A stretch of 64,000 nt of DNA, taken from positions 16,508 to 80,507 of the forward strand of contig WFMF01000648.1 of the NCBI GenBank assembly GCA_011033025.1, given 5' to 3'. The DNA is from Beroe forskalii. Lineage: Eukaryota > Ctenophora > Nuda > Beroida > Beroidae. Within the stretch, counting starts at the first letter, position 1. Every line of letters starts with the position of its first letter. Below are positions 20,487 through 30,838 of this stretch, piece after piece. Made by a program: the position numbers and the translations under genes. The notes under the pieces were generated by a model. The model worked only from the letters and a program-made list of their open reading frames with translations, was not told where the DNA came from and searched no databases.

Positions 20487-21116
20487 ATGACTACCGTGGG
20501 TCTGAACGAGCATAACAACGAGAGTTACCGGTATCTGAGAAGTGTAGGAAACCAGTGGCAGTTTGACATTGAGGACCTCCACCCCAAGATGATAGCCCGT
20601 CTCTACAAAAGATTTGATACATTCGATCTGGACAGTGACGGTAATATGGAGATGGATGAGATCCTCTACTGGCCCGACAGGATGAGACAGCTCGTGAATG
20701 CTACTGACGAACAAGTTGAGAAGATGCGGGAAGCTTGCAAGATCTTTTTCTTCAACAAAGGAGTGGACCCAGTCAACGGCCTCCTCAGAGAGAACTGGGT
20801 GGAATCCAACAGAGTCTTCGCTGAGGCTGAAAGAGAAAGGGAGCGACGAGGTGAACCTTCCATGATTGCCATGCTCTCCAATGCCTACTACGACGTTCTG
20901 GATGATGACGGTGATGGGACTGTCAGTGTGGACGAGCTAAAGACCATGATGAAAGCCTTTGACGTGCCCCAGGAAGCGGCGTACACCTTCTTTGAGAAAG
21001 CAGACACGGACAAGAGTGGTGCTCTTGAAAGGGACGAGCTGGTCCATCTCTTCAGAAAGTTCTGGATGGAACCCTATGATCCTCAGTGGGATGGAGTTTA
21101 TGCTTATAAGTACTAG
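20487..21116 (+). CDS. Ca2+-regulated photoprotein (ctenophore type), intronless
   Basis: 209 residues in one exon. Three canonical EF-hand loops: residues 47-58 (DLDSDGNMEMDE), 139-150 (DDDGDGTVSVDE) and 173-184 (DTDKSGALERDE). A degenerate second hand lies around 88-105, giving the 3-of-4 functional pattern of coelenterazine photoproteins. The N-terminus (NNESYRYLRSVGNQWQF), YWPDRMRQLVNATDEQ and the Trp/Tyr-rich C-terminus ending WDGVYAYKY match what I know of ctenophore photoproteins (berovin, bolinopsin, mnemiopsin). Hydromedusan aequorins instead end in Pro. The product would bind coelenterazine peroxide and emit blue light on Ca2+ binding in photocytes. Ctenophore photoprotein genes are known to lack introns, as here. 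Only one copy is in the window. Confidence 0.93.
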   Translation: MTTVGLNEHNNESYRYLRSVGNQWQFDIEDLHPKMIARLYKRFDTFDLDSDGNMEMDEILYWPDRMRQLVNATDEQVEKMREACKIFFFNKGVDPVNGLLRENWVESNRVFAEAERERERRGEPSMIAMLSNAYYDVLDDDGDGTVSVDELKTMMKAFDVPQEAAYTFFEKADTDKSGALERDELVHLFRKFWMEPYDPQWDGVYAYKY

Positions 21117-22478
21117 ACTAGCAAAATGAGAAACTTGATTTTTGGAAAATTGATCTAAGGTGGACAGTTGGACAAATAACAAATAGATAGCGAGACATGC
21201 CACGAAATAGCTTAGTAGTTCTTGAATGAAGCTATATGTATTTGTTTGAAATTATTTATTTGTTGGATGACAGCTTATTTTGGTTTCTGTGATGCAGCAT
21301 ACAGGCTGATTATGCACCCTCCCAGGCATGCTTTTGCAATGTGTTCAAAAACCCTATAGGCACCAGGGAACCGTTCGCAATAAATTATTCCGCATTGAAG
21401 TGCCAAAATCCGGTTTTACTGTGCACTCTAGGTCATAACAATTTATTTTGGTGCAGTGGAACAGTGCAGGATAATAAATTTCATACAGTTGACCCAGTTA
21501 TACCTTCATATCATAATTTAAAAAATTTCCTTGTGTTTGAAATTATCCCCATTTTTACAAGTAATTACGGTGCATAATTCCGTTTAATAACTCGTAAAAA
21601 GTGCAAACCTCTGCAATAAAAAACCTTGGCCTTCGGCCTCGGTTCTTAATGCGATATTACACACTTGGGCCTTCAGCCCTCGGTTTGCACCTCGGTTTGC
21701 ACCTTTTACTCGTTACTAAACCCTTTATTAGAAATTAATGACATAAAGTTGCAGTTGGATGAACTTATTTTATGAACTTATTTTATGAACTTATTTTATG
21801 AACTTATTTTATGAACTTATTTTATGATTTTAGTCTTTACTCTATTTAAAGAAATTGTCCATTTTTATAGTCAAAAACTGTGATAATGATTTTCAGCCAA
21901 CGAATGACTCGTGACTGCTCTGCATGATATATAATTGACATAACTCTCGAAACAATAAGTTATGAACAATAAGGTAGAATAATCATCTTCAGAACTTGAG
22001 ACAATTGAGTACAATTTAGGTGAAATCATTCATAATCTCTTTAACAAGTCCGTTGAAATTCATGAAAGTTAAGGAAAGGACGATTAACCTTGTGGTTTTA
22101 AACTTAACAACACTACTAATTACAATCAAATTTGAGAATGTTGTGTTACACTATGTGGAGATCCTGAAGAAGAAATATTTAATTTCGAAACTGTCAGTCG
22201 ATTAGTGGTATACATAGTGTGTGGGTTTGATATCATTTTTGAGATTTGTGTTTCACTGCATCGATGATCAATCACTTCAAACCTTGTGGTTTAATTTGTT
22301 TATTGCATCATCAGAGTCCCCCAAACTTGAATCCTATACCCATAGTAAGTATTTGCATTCGGCAATGTAGTAATTAATGCCACACTTCTCTGGTGATTAA
22401 AATCAACTAAATTTTATCTCTTCTGAATACTTTTTATTGATTTTTTACTAAAAATAGGAACAATAGTGATATCTTCAC
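21117..22478. other. 3' region of the photoprotein gene and noncoding DNA
   Basis: Holds a GTGCAAACC/GGTTTGCAC inverted repeat (about 21600-21700) around CCTTGGCCTTCGGCC-type hairpins, and a 13-bp tandem repeat at 21763-21828. No exon of the downstream minus-strand zinc-finger gene was identified here with confidence, although its 3' exons should lie in this direction. Confidence 0.4.
21763..21828. repeat. 13-bp tandem repeat, five copies
   Basis: AACTTATTTTATG repeated five times without error. Confidence 0.9.
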
Positions 22479-22604
22479 CTGTGGAGAATGGCAAGAGTAT
22501 CCGCAGATGCTGCAGACATATGGTCTTCGACCTGTGTGAATGTTCATGTGTGTTCTAAGAGAAAAGAGTTGGCGAAATGTCTTCTTACAGTACCTGCACT
22601 CCTT
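22479..22604 (-). CDS. C2H2 zinc-finger protein, internal exon
   Basis: 42 codons on the minus strand between acceptor TTCTTTTTTCAG and donor CAG|GTGAAG, phase 0 at both ends. It encodes one complete classical finger, [21 protein letters not shown], with linker TGRRPY, and the start of a second ([12 protein letters not shown]). It joins in phase to the exon at 23144-23398. Later exons (lower coordinates) were not found. DNA-binding is likely; target unknown. Confidence 0.8.
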
Positions 22605-23143
22605 CTGAAAAAAGAAAATGATGCTAAAAATTATTATGGGCACATTTACTATTTATTTCTCGGCTTCTATGATTATCATAAAAATATGATTTGATTGGTA
22701 TAATTGTAGGGGAACACTGTTATTATGGCTAAGCTGTGTTGTGTTCCCTAAGTTGTATGTTGCATTAATAGGTAGGAAATTTTGAAAAGTGTTATTGTAC
22801 ATATTATTGCAATATATAATTTGAACCTTTGAAATTAAAAAAAAATAGTTAAATTTTCATTGACAAAAATCAATGTGATTGCATTTGGAATAAAATCTCC
22901 ATGAAATATGTTTCATCATAATTGATCATTGAAGTGAAACACTGAATTCGCAGCACACTATCATATCAATTTTGGTATATCAATTTTCAAACACTATACA
23001 TAGATTCAAATCAGAGACAGAAGTGTTAAGGCAATTTTTTGGCATCTTGCCAATTTCAGTAAAAACAGCCTAGATAATACAACTTTTCACTTGAAACTAT
23101 AACTAAGTCTGCATATTATACATATTATATCACTAAACTTTAC

Positions 23144-23398
23144 CTTTTGTTTATGCTGGACCAAGCATCGTTTGTGATCAGCCTGATTTGAAAAAGTCTT
23201 GTTGCAGTAAACACAGTAATAGGTCATATGAGGACAAACTTCTGGCTGAGGGTCCATATTTAGACACTCTACACATTGTTTATGCTTACTTTCATGTGTT
23301 TTGCATCCCATAGAGTATATGAAGTTCTTTCCACATATTTTGCATTTAAAGGGTTTCCACGAATCATCAGCAGTGCTAGTTCTTCCCATCAATCCACT
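23144..23398 (-). CDS. C2H2 zinc-finger protein, upstream exon
   Basis: The minus-strand frame starts after acceptor TTTTCTAG (or 2 bases later) and ends HKQK|GTAAAG. It encodes a finger CKICGKNFIYSMGCKTHESKH, a short Cys-containing linker (QCVECLN ... CPHM), then a second finger CVYCNKTFSNQADHKRCLVQH. With the next exon (22479-22604) the reading continues without interruption. An ATG (MGRTST) lies near the exon start but, with an acceptor before it, this is more likely an internal or second exon. Confidence 0.75.
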
Positions 23399-23434
23399 CT
23401 AGAAAATGATATAAAATCTTTATAGAAAATGTAC

Positions 23435-23616
23435 ATCTCGGACACAATTAATGCACAAACCATATCTGGGGCACAACCAGCTGAGGGCACAGGTGTGCCC
23501 GAGATGTGCCCGAGATGTGCCCCAGGTATGCCCGAGATGTGCCCGAGATGTGCCCGAAATGTGCCCTCAGCTGGTTGTGCCCCAGATATGGTTTGTGCAT
23601 TAATTGTGTCCGAGAT
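23435..23616. repeat. Perfect 57-bp inverted repeat
   Basis: Arms 23435-23491 and 23560-23616 are exact reverse complements over all 57 positions, separated by 68 bp of GTGCCC-type tandem repeat. Transcribed in either direction it would form a very stable hairpin. It lies just upstream of the zinc-finger exon, within its intron or 5' region. Confidence 0.9.
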
Positions 23617-23776
23617 GTGCCCCAAGTGTGCCCCAGGGTGCCTGGGGTGTGCCCCAGGTGGTTGTACTCAAATGTGCCCCAGGTGTGTCTTGTGCCCAAA
23701 GTGTGCCCGAGGTGTGCCCGAGGTGTGCCCGAAATGTGCCCCAGGTGTGCCCAGGTTGTGCCCCAGGTGTGCATCA
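23492..23776. repeat. Degenerate GTGCCC(C/G)(A/G)(A/G) tandem array
   Basis: 10-12 bp units such as TGTGCCCGAGA, TGTGCCCCAGG and TGTGCCCGAAA fill the loop and right flank of the 57-bp inverted repeat. Several frames stay open through it on both strands with no protein-like content. Confidence 0.85.
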
Positions 23777-25189
23777 GCAGATTACCGAGTTACCAAAATG
23801 TAATTTAGAGTCTCAAGACTGTATTTCTATTGAATCAAACTTGTGACTACTCTTGGTCAAGGCAGTAGTCTTGAAACACTCAGCACTACAGTATTCAACA
23901 ATTATTATTGCAAAATTATACTTGATGGAATTGATACAATTTGGCATTGATGAATGAACTGTATAATATGGCAAATGAAGTACAGGTCCAAGTGTTTGAT
24001 TTGATTGATCATTGATGCAGTTAAACAAACAATCTTATATTAAGTAAAGTCACATTACATGTGAATAATGTTTGTGCTTCTGTCCATAATTAAATTTGAG
24101 CTTGCCAAGAAAATATCAAGAGAAACAGAGGCTAAGACTCTAAGAGGTGAATATTGGTGTCGTTGCTATGGAAACCATTTTTTGTTCATGTGCAGATCAT
24201 AATCAGTTCTATGCAAGAGCTTTCTATTATGCTGCTATTGTTAAATGCTGTGTGTAAATTTTGAAAATTTGATGTTTTTTTTACTTCAAATTCAAGATCT
24301 CAATATGGAGAATGGACATAATTTGAATAATGGAGGATATTTCAGATAGATTGTTTTCAGATGCTGGTTGAATCAGTGCTGAGTTAGTGATAACAGTAGT
24401 AACTGTGGTTTTCAAATTAACTGTTAAAAGCAACTTAAGGTTAACAAAAGTGTTAAATTTAATCAAGCCATCTATAGGCATAGCAGATTATGTAGACATT
24501 TCCTGGCCTGGATCAATGCAAACAATACAAAATTATCGAATGTCAGTTTGAGAATCAGTTGTCAGAATTAACTATCATCTTGCAATCAAAATGGACAAAA
24601 GCTACATGGTATAGCACGACTAAGATTAACCAATGAATGTCTATTTTCCAGTTTGCTCCTTCATAAAGTTAAATATTTGATTTCGTTGCTCATAACTTTT
24701 TGATCTGATTGGAATTTTTGATGCAGAAAAAGTATTCAGCAAAGGTATCAATTAACATGAAAACTGTCAAAAGCAAGCCTGAAAATATAATGGAACTTAA
24801 AACACAACACATATTAAATTAACTAACTGAGGAAGGTGCTTATCACCATATGGAGTTTTCTGAAGACGAGAGATAATATAATCATTTTAAATGTTGTATT
24901 CTCGAAACTGGCAGTAAATCAGTGGTGAAAAGTAGATCTGATTTGAATCCATTATTGCATTTTAATGCAGGAACTGTTTTCCTTTGATACCTTTCTGGAA
25001 TCATTTTTAACAAAGTAAGTAATGAAAGCAAATTATGCTGAATTTTAGTTCAATTTTTAGTTTGTTTCATCATTCCACCATAAAATTTGATTCTCTACCT
25101 AGATATCTTATGTAAAATATAATACTTATGCTTTTTCTACCATTAAAAGCATAATCATTGATCAGGAAAATCAACAACAAATACTACAG
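23777..25189. other. Noncoding DNA upstream of the AEBP2-like exons
   Basis: AT-rich. One splice-bounded segment (24971-25014, AATGCAG|...CAAA|GTAAGT) looks like a mini-exon but cannot be phased into the exon at 25190 without a stop. The start codon of the downstream gene was not identified. Confidence 0.35.
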
Positions 25190-25285
25190 GTACAATCCTT
25201 GAAGAAATGCTGTCAGAAGGATACCATTCATTACAAATCCAGAGATAGTAGGTCACCATTCCCGCTGATGCCTACTGTCAAATCA
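25190..25285 (+). CDS. AEBP2: AEBP2/Jing-like zinc-finger protein, first exon seen
   Basis: Exon between ATACTACAG and TCA|GTAAGT, ending in phase 0. It encodes a basic linker (SLKKCCQKDTIHYKSRDSRS, then PFPLMPTVKS) before the fingers. The six exons 25190-25285, 25513-25646, 25774-25974, 26213-26460, 27629-27738 and 28010-28210 join in matching phase (0,2,2,1,0) into one frame of about 330 codons. It has three C-x4-C type fingers followed by a basic C-terminal region, the layout of AEBP2 (vertebrate) and Jing (fly), cofactors of Polycomb repressive complex 2. The 5' end is missing or unresolved; an ATG inside this exon (25270) is a possible but unproven start. The family assignment rests on finger count, spacing and C-terminal pattern. 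Confidence 0.6.
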
Positions 25286-25512
25286 GTAAGTATACCTATT
25301 ATCTTTTTTAAAATTGAAATTAATTTTCTTGAAAGTTCATCTTTGTATAAGTTTAACCAGAAAGTTTCCTTGGTTATCTAGGCTAGAATAATTGTGAACC
25401 TCAATTAATAGCCTCTTACTTGTTATATCCAAATGATTCTAATTTTGGGCCCTTCAGCAATTCTCAAAATGCCTCGGATATGTCATGATGTTACTGTATT
25501 GTAATGATGCAG

Positions 25513-25646
25513 GTAACCACTGTTACTGAGTTGAGCGAGATCCCAAGCAATCTGAGGGTGCACCCCTGCCACTGGGAAGGATGCTTCGTGTCCTGTAGCA
25601 CTCCTGAGTCACTACACACCCACATCCTAGATACCCACACTCTCCT
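25513..25646 (+). CDS. AEBP2: AEBP2-like, exon with zinc finger 1
   Basis: Acceptor GATGCAG, donor CTCCT|GTAAGT, ends phase 2. Finger 1 is C-H-W-E-G-C then twelve residues then H-I-L-D-T-H, the GLI/AEBP2-type C-x4-C-x12-H-x4-H spacing. Confidence 0.7.
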
Positions 25647-25773
25647 GTAAGTCAGACAATCTGAAATCAGATACATTCATAAATTACCTATTAGTAAAAA
25701 CTCGAGGAGAAAGGGAGCCCTATGTAGTATCGGGAGTATGTACTTCGTAACTTTGTGAATGTTATTCTTTTAG

Positions 25774-25974
25774 CAGTGCTATTCACAGGAGTGATCTTCA
25801 CTGCAAGTGGAGGGGGTGTAACCACGGCAACAAGAGACTCAGCAAGGAGGTAGTTACTGGGGGGAAGGATGATGAGATTGGGAAGTTTAGTAGTATTGCA
25901 ACGTTTTCAAGCCACTTGCTGCTCCACACTGGAGCCAGACACTTCGCCTGCATTTGGAGTGATTGCAAGCTCAG
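25774..25974 (+). CDS. AEBP2: AEBP2-like, exon with finger 2 and the start of finger 3
   Basis: Acceptor TTATTCTTTTAG (an alternative 15 bases downstream, ATTCACAG, keeps the frame). It encodes CKWRGC, a long polar insertion (NHGNKRLSKEVVTGGKDDE), then FSSHLLLH, TGARHF, and CIWSDC of finger 3. Ends phase 2 before GTATTT. The insertion makes finger 2 longer than usual. Confidence 0.7.
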
Positions 25975-26212
25975 GTATTTGCTTAATAACAGTAGTCATT
26001 GACTCATTGGTTATCTGGGAATGCCTAGAGTGTCACGTACAGTACCCATTTATTGATTTAATGTGCAAATTAGCTTTCCTTACAAGTTTATCGAAGGAGT
26101 CCGACCATGCAGCAGCAATTAGTTTATGATACTTAGGTGTCCTTTCCGCACTTAGGGTTCGTTTGACCTTTCCGCTCCACTTTCCATTATATCACTAAGT
26201 TCCATATTCCAG

Positions 26213-26460
26213 ATTTAGATCGGATGAGGAGCTACAGAACCACTTAGTGAAACACTGTGTGAAGTCTGAAAGTGGGAATGTCGAGACCCTTAGAACTACT
26301 GAATCTAGTCATGTGACAAGTCCACCTAGACACGTAACACGTAGTGATGTGAGTACAGATTATCAGAGCAGAGAGGCTACCAGTACCAATTCCACCCCTG
26401 GCAAGAGCTGTGGTATCTCGTCCCTTAATAATGGCAAGAGAGTGAGGACATCTTCTACAG
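26213..26460 (+). CDS. AEBP2: AEBP2-like, exon completing finger 3
   Basis: Acceptor CATATTCCAG. Begins RFRSDEELQNHLVKHC, giving finger 3 its His pair, then a Ser/Thr-rich linker (TESSHVTSPPRHVT, GKSCGISSLNNGKRV). Ends phase 1 before GTCAGT. Confidence 0.7.
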
Positions 26461-27628
26461 GTCAGTTTGGAAAGATGTGAAATAAGGCCGCTTTATTGAT
26501 ACGTATTTTTGGGATTTTCACTTCTTCCTATTTCACCATCATGAAGTCACTTCAGGTATATCGTATTATATCGTGGATGATTTTGACTGACTAAACAAGA
26601 ATTGCGCCTGCCGGTTAAATTCTTGTTTTCCACCGTTCCGTATGCAGGCGCTTAGTTTCCCTCCCCGCGGCTCCCCGACATAAGAAAAGAAGAAATCACT
26701 CGAAGATGAATAACAGATAATTCAAATTCCTTGTAGCGTATGCGCGTAACTTTGTGGAGGGGCGAAGGTTTCACGTGTGATCATCAGTTTAATTACGCCG
26801 CGCAGGGGCATGTTCCGTAGGTTCGTTGTTGTTTTAGATTTCGCGCGAAGCTTTTGTTTCATTTATGCAGGTTTTGTTACGTTAGTAGCTAGTCGACTCC
26901 TCAGTCCTCGTACGCATTTGCTAGTTGCTACTTAGCTACTTATGATTACGCTGTTCATTTGATCTTTTGATATAATGGTTAATAAATCATATTACTCCGA
27001 GATGACCAATGATCATTGACTATTATATTGGATTTTGTTCAACATATTTCTTCGAAAAGAACTTTGACGATTCATTTCAGCTGCTTGTCCCATAACTCTG
27101 TCGTAGCAATTGGATTACTATTTCCCGAAAAGCTGAAATAGTTGTTGCCTACTTTTGTTGTTCAAAATGTCAGTAATAAAGTTAGAATTAGTCATAAGTA
27201 AGTTCACTCCTCGGCCTTCAGCCTTATGTTTTATTTGCCTATTTGGCCGCAGGAGTGAATCACTGATAATCGCTTTTAAGGCAGCCGATTGCTCTGTGCT
27301 AAATCAGTCGATCATTGTCGAGAACCTGTCAACCTGAAAGTTTAAGAATCATGAATTCAGCCTCGCATATATGATACCTTTCTGATAAAGGAAGAAATTG
27401 GACATAATTTGGCACGGACGCCGGCCGTGGCGCGCGCACGTGCAACGTGAATACTGGCCTCTGATTGGTTGTTAGCATGGTTACCACAGTTGAGGTAGTA
27501 TGTACAAATTCCGGGCACTTTCTGAACTTGTCCATTGCCAACCCTCTCATTTGCCTTTTTGTATATACAAAAAGGCCAATGGGGAGGGAAAAAATTTCCT
27601 TATTACTTGCACCCCGGCTTTATTACAG
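26461..27628. other. AEBP2-like gene intron
   Basis: 1,168-bp intron. It includes a GC-richer patch (about 26590-26870) with GCGCCTGC/GCAGGCGC and ACAAGAATT/AATTCTTGT inverted pairs. No coding seen. Confidence 0.5.
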
Positions 27629-27738
27629 GAAGCAGCGAGAAGGAGGTAGAGAGAAGAATGATAAGGCACATCAGGAGAAACGTGTGTCTCTTGCATTCCT
27701 ACCTTGACAAGAACCTGACACTAGAGCTCTCTTCAAGG
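27629..27738 (+). CDS. AEBP2: AEBP2-like, exon 5
   Basis: Acceptor TTTATTACAG, donor TCAAGG|GTCAGT. Encodes a basic amphipathic segment (EKEVERRMIRHIRRNVCLL) and LDKNLTLELSSR, in phase with both neighbours. It aligns in position with the conserved 'aIRHRaicf...' region of AEBP2. Confidence 0.6.
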
Positions 27739-28009
27739 GTCAGTAGTATTTATCTGCCGGATTCTCTGCCTTGCTTCTTAGATTTCTGGAAGAAATTTAT
27801 AATTTTATCAAGGTCTCTCATTCTATGACGGCCGGGAAATTTCAAATGCACAATTCACAAATTGTTACTAAATTCTGATCATAAATTATAGGTAAGTATA
27901 GGTAATCATTATACACCATTACATCACCACTGTTTGTTATATTGTTATACGTACCAACTACTGATGTTATATACCATGTGATTATAATGACTGATGTATA
28001 CCCCCACAG

Positions 28010-28210
28010 AAGCTGGGGTACCGGAGTGACCCACTGACAGGGCAGCAATGGTTGCTCCACGCTAGACGAGGTCCTGCCCTCATGAGATGGTCTGATAACC
28101 CAGAATCCAGGATCTCTGTGTCTCTGAGGAACTGTCCCTCAAACGTCCTCACGCAACTAGGCCTCCTCTCCAGACAGAAAATGAGGAGGAGAAAACAGGG
28201 AAAAGTTTAA
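28010..28210 (+). CDS. AEBP2: AEBP2-like, terminal exon
   Basis: Acceptor ACCCCCACAG, phase 0, 66 codons then TAA at 28208-28210. Contains ALMRWSDNPESRISVSLRNC, comparable to the conserved 'lLhWmPed...' C-terminal strand region of AEBP2, and ends in a basic run RQKMRRRKQGKV. Confidence 0.65.
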   Translation, partial: KLGYRSDPLTGQQWLLHARRGPALMRWSDNPESRISVSLRNCPSNVLTQLGLLSRQKMRRRKQGKV

Positions 28211-29397
28211 ATTCACATGGTTGTTGAACTGAATTGAATGTCTTATTTCACAGCACATTACGATATACGGTTTTTCCTGAGCCATTTCGGTTGTTGCTAA
28301 GGGACGGCACTGACTTGTCTAGAATAATATAAACCTGTAAACTTGTCAAGTGCCTGTATAGACAACATACAGCTCTTAGTTCGTGTCTGTGTCGTGTGCT
28401 ATCCCTGTTCACAGTAGATATTCTACAAGGATTTGATGTGAGACAGAATCTAAGTGTTCCATAAATATTATCAAGTATTTATCTTTAAGTTAGTTGTAGC
28501 AGCCTGCTATGTATTACGTTAATTGTTTGTGTTTTATTCAATAATTACATGACTTAGGTTAATTATTAGTTAAATTTTACGACTTAAGTTGATTTCATGA
28601 CTATTGATTGATATGAGGTTATAATTTATAATATGAGGTTATAATAAATTCATACTTTTTTTTTGAAAACAAGATATTTAAATTTCATGCCATTTTTACA
28701 AACATAGAGATCGTACAAGTAAAATAAAATTATCAAGGATGGGAATATCATGGTTAGTTGCTGCCTTGTTATCCTGAGAACAGATTTTGGGACCAATAAT
28801 CGATAATTTCCGAGTAATTCAGGCTGAGTGGTCAACAACTACCCCATGGTGTAATCTCACATGCAGCCAATAATAGCATATTCCGGGGCATAGGAATCAT
28901 ACTTGCTGGGGCTATTGTATGAACCAAAACAAAATATGCAAAGTTAAGGCAAGCCTGAGGTTTGAGAAGCCAACAGATAAATTAAGAATGAAGAATTGAA
29001 GATAAGTGGCTGCTCTGTCAGATTCACCTTAAAGAATATTTGTTTACATGGGATTATTATGCAGCTTGTGGGTATAAACCATTCGGAACCATTAGTTCCA
29101 AATTAAAATAAATTTAGTTATAAGTTATCTTTATTAAATCAAATTAAAATAATATAAAATTCAATAAAATTATGATTGGCCTTTACAACAGCTACCTAGT
29201 TATGGATACAACTTCAATACAGTGCTATTGTATGAACAAATAGCACAGTATATTAACAAACAAGAACACCACCTGGACCTGGAAAGAAGTTAAAATGCCT
29301 CTAGGCTTGAAATTAATCGAGAATAGTTATATTGTAAATTTAGCGACTGCTACAATGTTAACATTTTGGGCAGACCTAATCTAATCAGTATGGAGCT
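28211..29397. other. Noncoding DNA downstream of the AEBP2-like gene
   Basis: 3' UTR of the upstream gene, then AT-rich sequence that probably includes the 3' UTR of the minus-strand LINE. An AATAAA occurs near 28641. No exon found. Confidence 0.4.
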
Positions 29398-30838
29398 TCA
29401 AAGCTTTATTAACTTGAAGTTGAAGTCATGTGAGGGGAGCCATTCAACTTCTTCATGCTTATGCTGGTTTTTGAGTATGGCATCTTTGAGCCTTGTTTTT
29501 ACCTGACCTAGGCTAGAAGTAGAATCAAGCTGCAACTTTTGATGAAGTGTATTCCAGAGAACAGAAGATTGGTAAACGAAGTGTTTAGATAGGGTGGGGG
29601 TTATAATAGAATTTGATGAAGATCTTTTTGAGAAATTATAAAGTGAGTGTAAGGCAATGGGACTTTGAAATTTGATTATCTTAAATATTTCCATAAAACA
29701 GTGGTAACTATGGAGGTTTTTAACAGTAAGGATGTCATATTTTTAAAGAGGGGTTTAGTGTGTTCCTTGCAGTAGAATTCGACTCAAGTACTTGGGATCC
29801 AATAGGCCTGGCTCTGGAGCAGGTTTTAAACTTATCAATGAATGCATTATAATCTCCAAAGAGAACTCTAATGCATTTTTTCTGAATAACAAAGAGCTCT
29901 GATATTTTTGTATCAGGAATACCACCCCAGACAGATATATACAATACGCTAGGTGAGACTCAAATAGCGTATGATAAAGGCTTGGGTGGAGTACCTCTGA
30001 ATACACTTTTGATTCTTGATAGAGTTGCAATAGCATAGTTGAGTTTACGCTTACATTCTTTGATATGAGTGTCCCAGTTTAGATTTTCATCAATAATATT
30101 GATACCTAGGAATTTAGTGCTACTTACTTTTTGACTTGGTGCTTGTTGATAAATAGATTAAGATTATCATCATGTGGTGCCAGCCTCACCTTTTTCTCCT
30201 AGGGTTGAAGTACATGTAACAGCATTTGGATTGATTGATATGGAGTTTATTAAGAATCATATACTGATGTACTGACTTAAGTAGTAAGTTTGCTTTTTGA
30301 ATAGGCATCCTTTGCAGTTTTTCCTGTAACAAAGATGTTGGTGTCATCTGCAAAAAGTACGAACTCACCCAGTTTAGAGCAGTTAGATATATCATTTATG
30401 TAAATTAAGAAAAGCAAGGGGCCAAGGACAGAGCCCTGTGGTACTCCATATTGTATTTTTAGTTTCGAGGATTGGTGGCTCAGCACATCAGTATATTGAC
30501 TTCTATTTGACAAATATGACTTAATGAGTGAGTGAGTGGTTCCACGAACTCCATAGTGGGATAGTTTATGCAGGAGAGTCTCGTGATCAATAGTATCAAA
30601 GGCCTTACTCAAGTCAATAAATATGCCAAGTATGTGTTCCTTCTTTTGAAGGGCAGATTCTATATATGATACTGAGTAATTCAATGCATGACTGGTTGAA
30701 TGAGATTTTCTGAAGCCATACTGGTTATGATGGAGAATGTTCTGGGAGATGAAAAAGTTGTACAGGCGTGAATAGATAAGTTTTTCAAATATCTTGCCAA
30801 ATATTGGGAGTGTTGAGATAGGTCTGTAGTTTTCTATT
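29398..30838 (-). mobile_element. 5'-truncated minus-strand LINE, reverse transcriptase relic
   Basis: Read on the minus strand from 30838: NYRPISTLPIFGKIFEKLIY, then YIDLSKAFDTIDH-type motif (FIDLSKAFDTIDHETLLHKL), GVPQGSVLGPLLFLIYIND and LFADDTNIF. C-terminal pieces in shifted frames follow, ending HDFNFKLIKL at 29398. Truncated before the palm's first motif, with several frameshifts, so dead. The RT sequence differs clearly from the 12-15 kb element, so this is a second family. Confidence 0.85.

Noticed and set aside
23429..23846. Frames rich in CPRCAP and GHISGT
   Set aside because: Reading of the GTGCCC array and its inverted repeat on either strand.
24971..25014. Mini-exon before the AEBP2-like gene
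   Set aside because: Good splice signals, but the only joining phase contains a stop.
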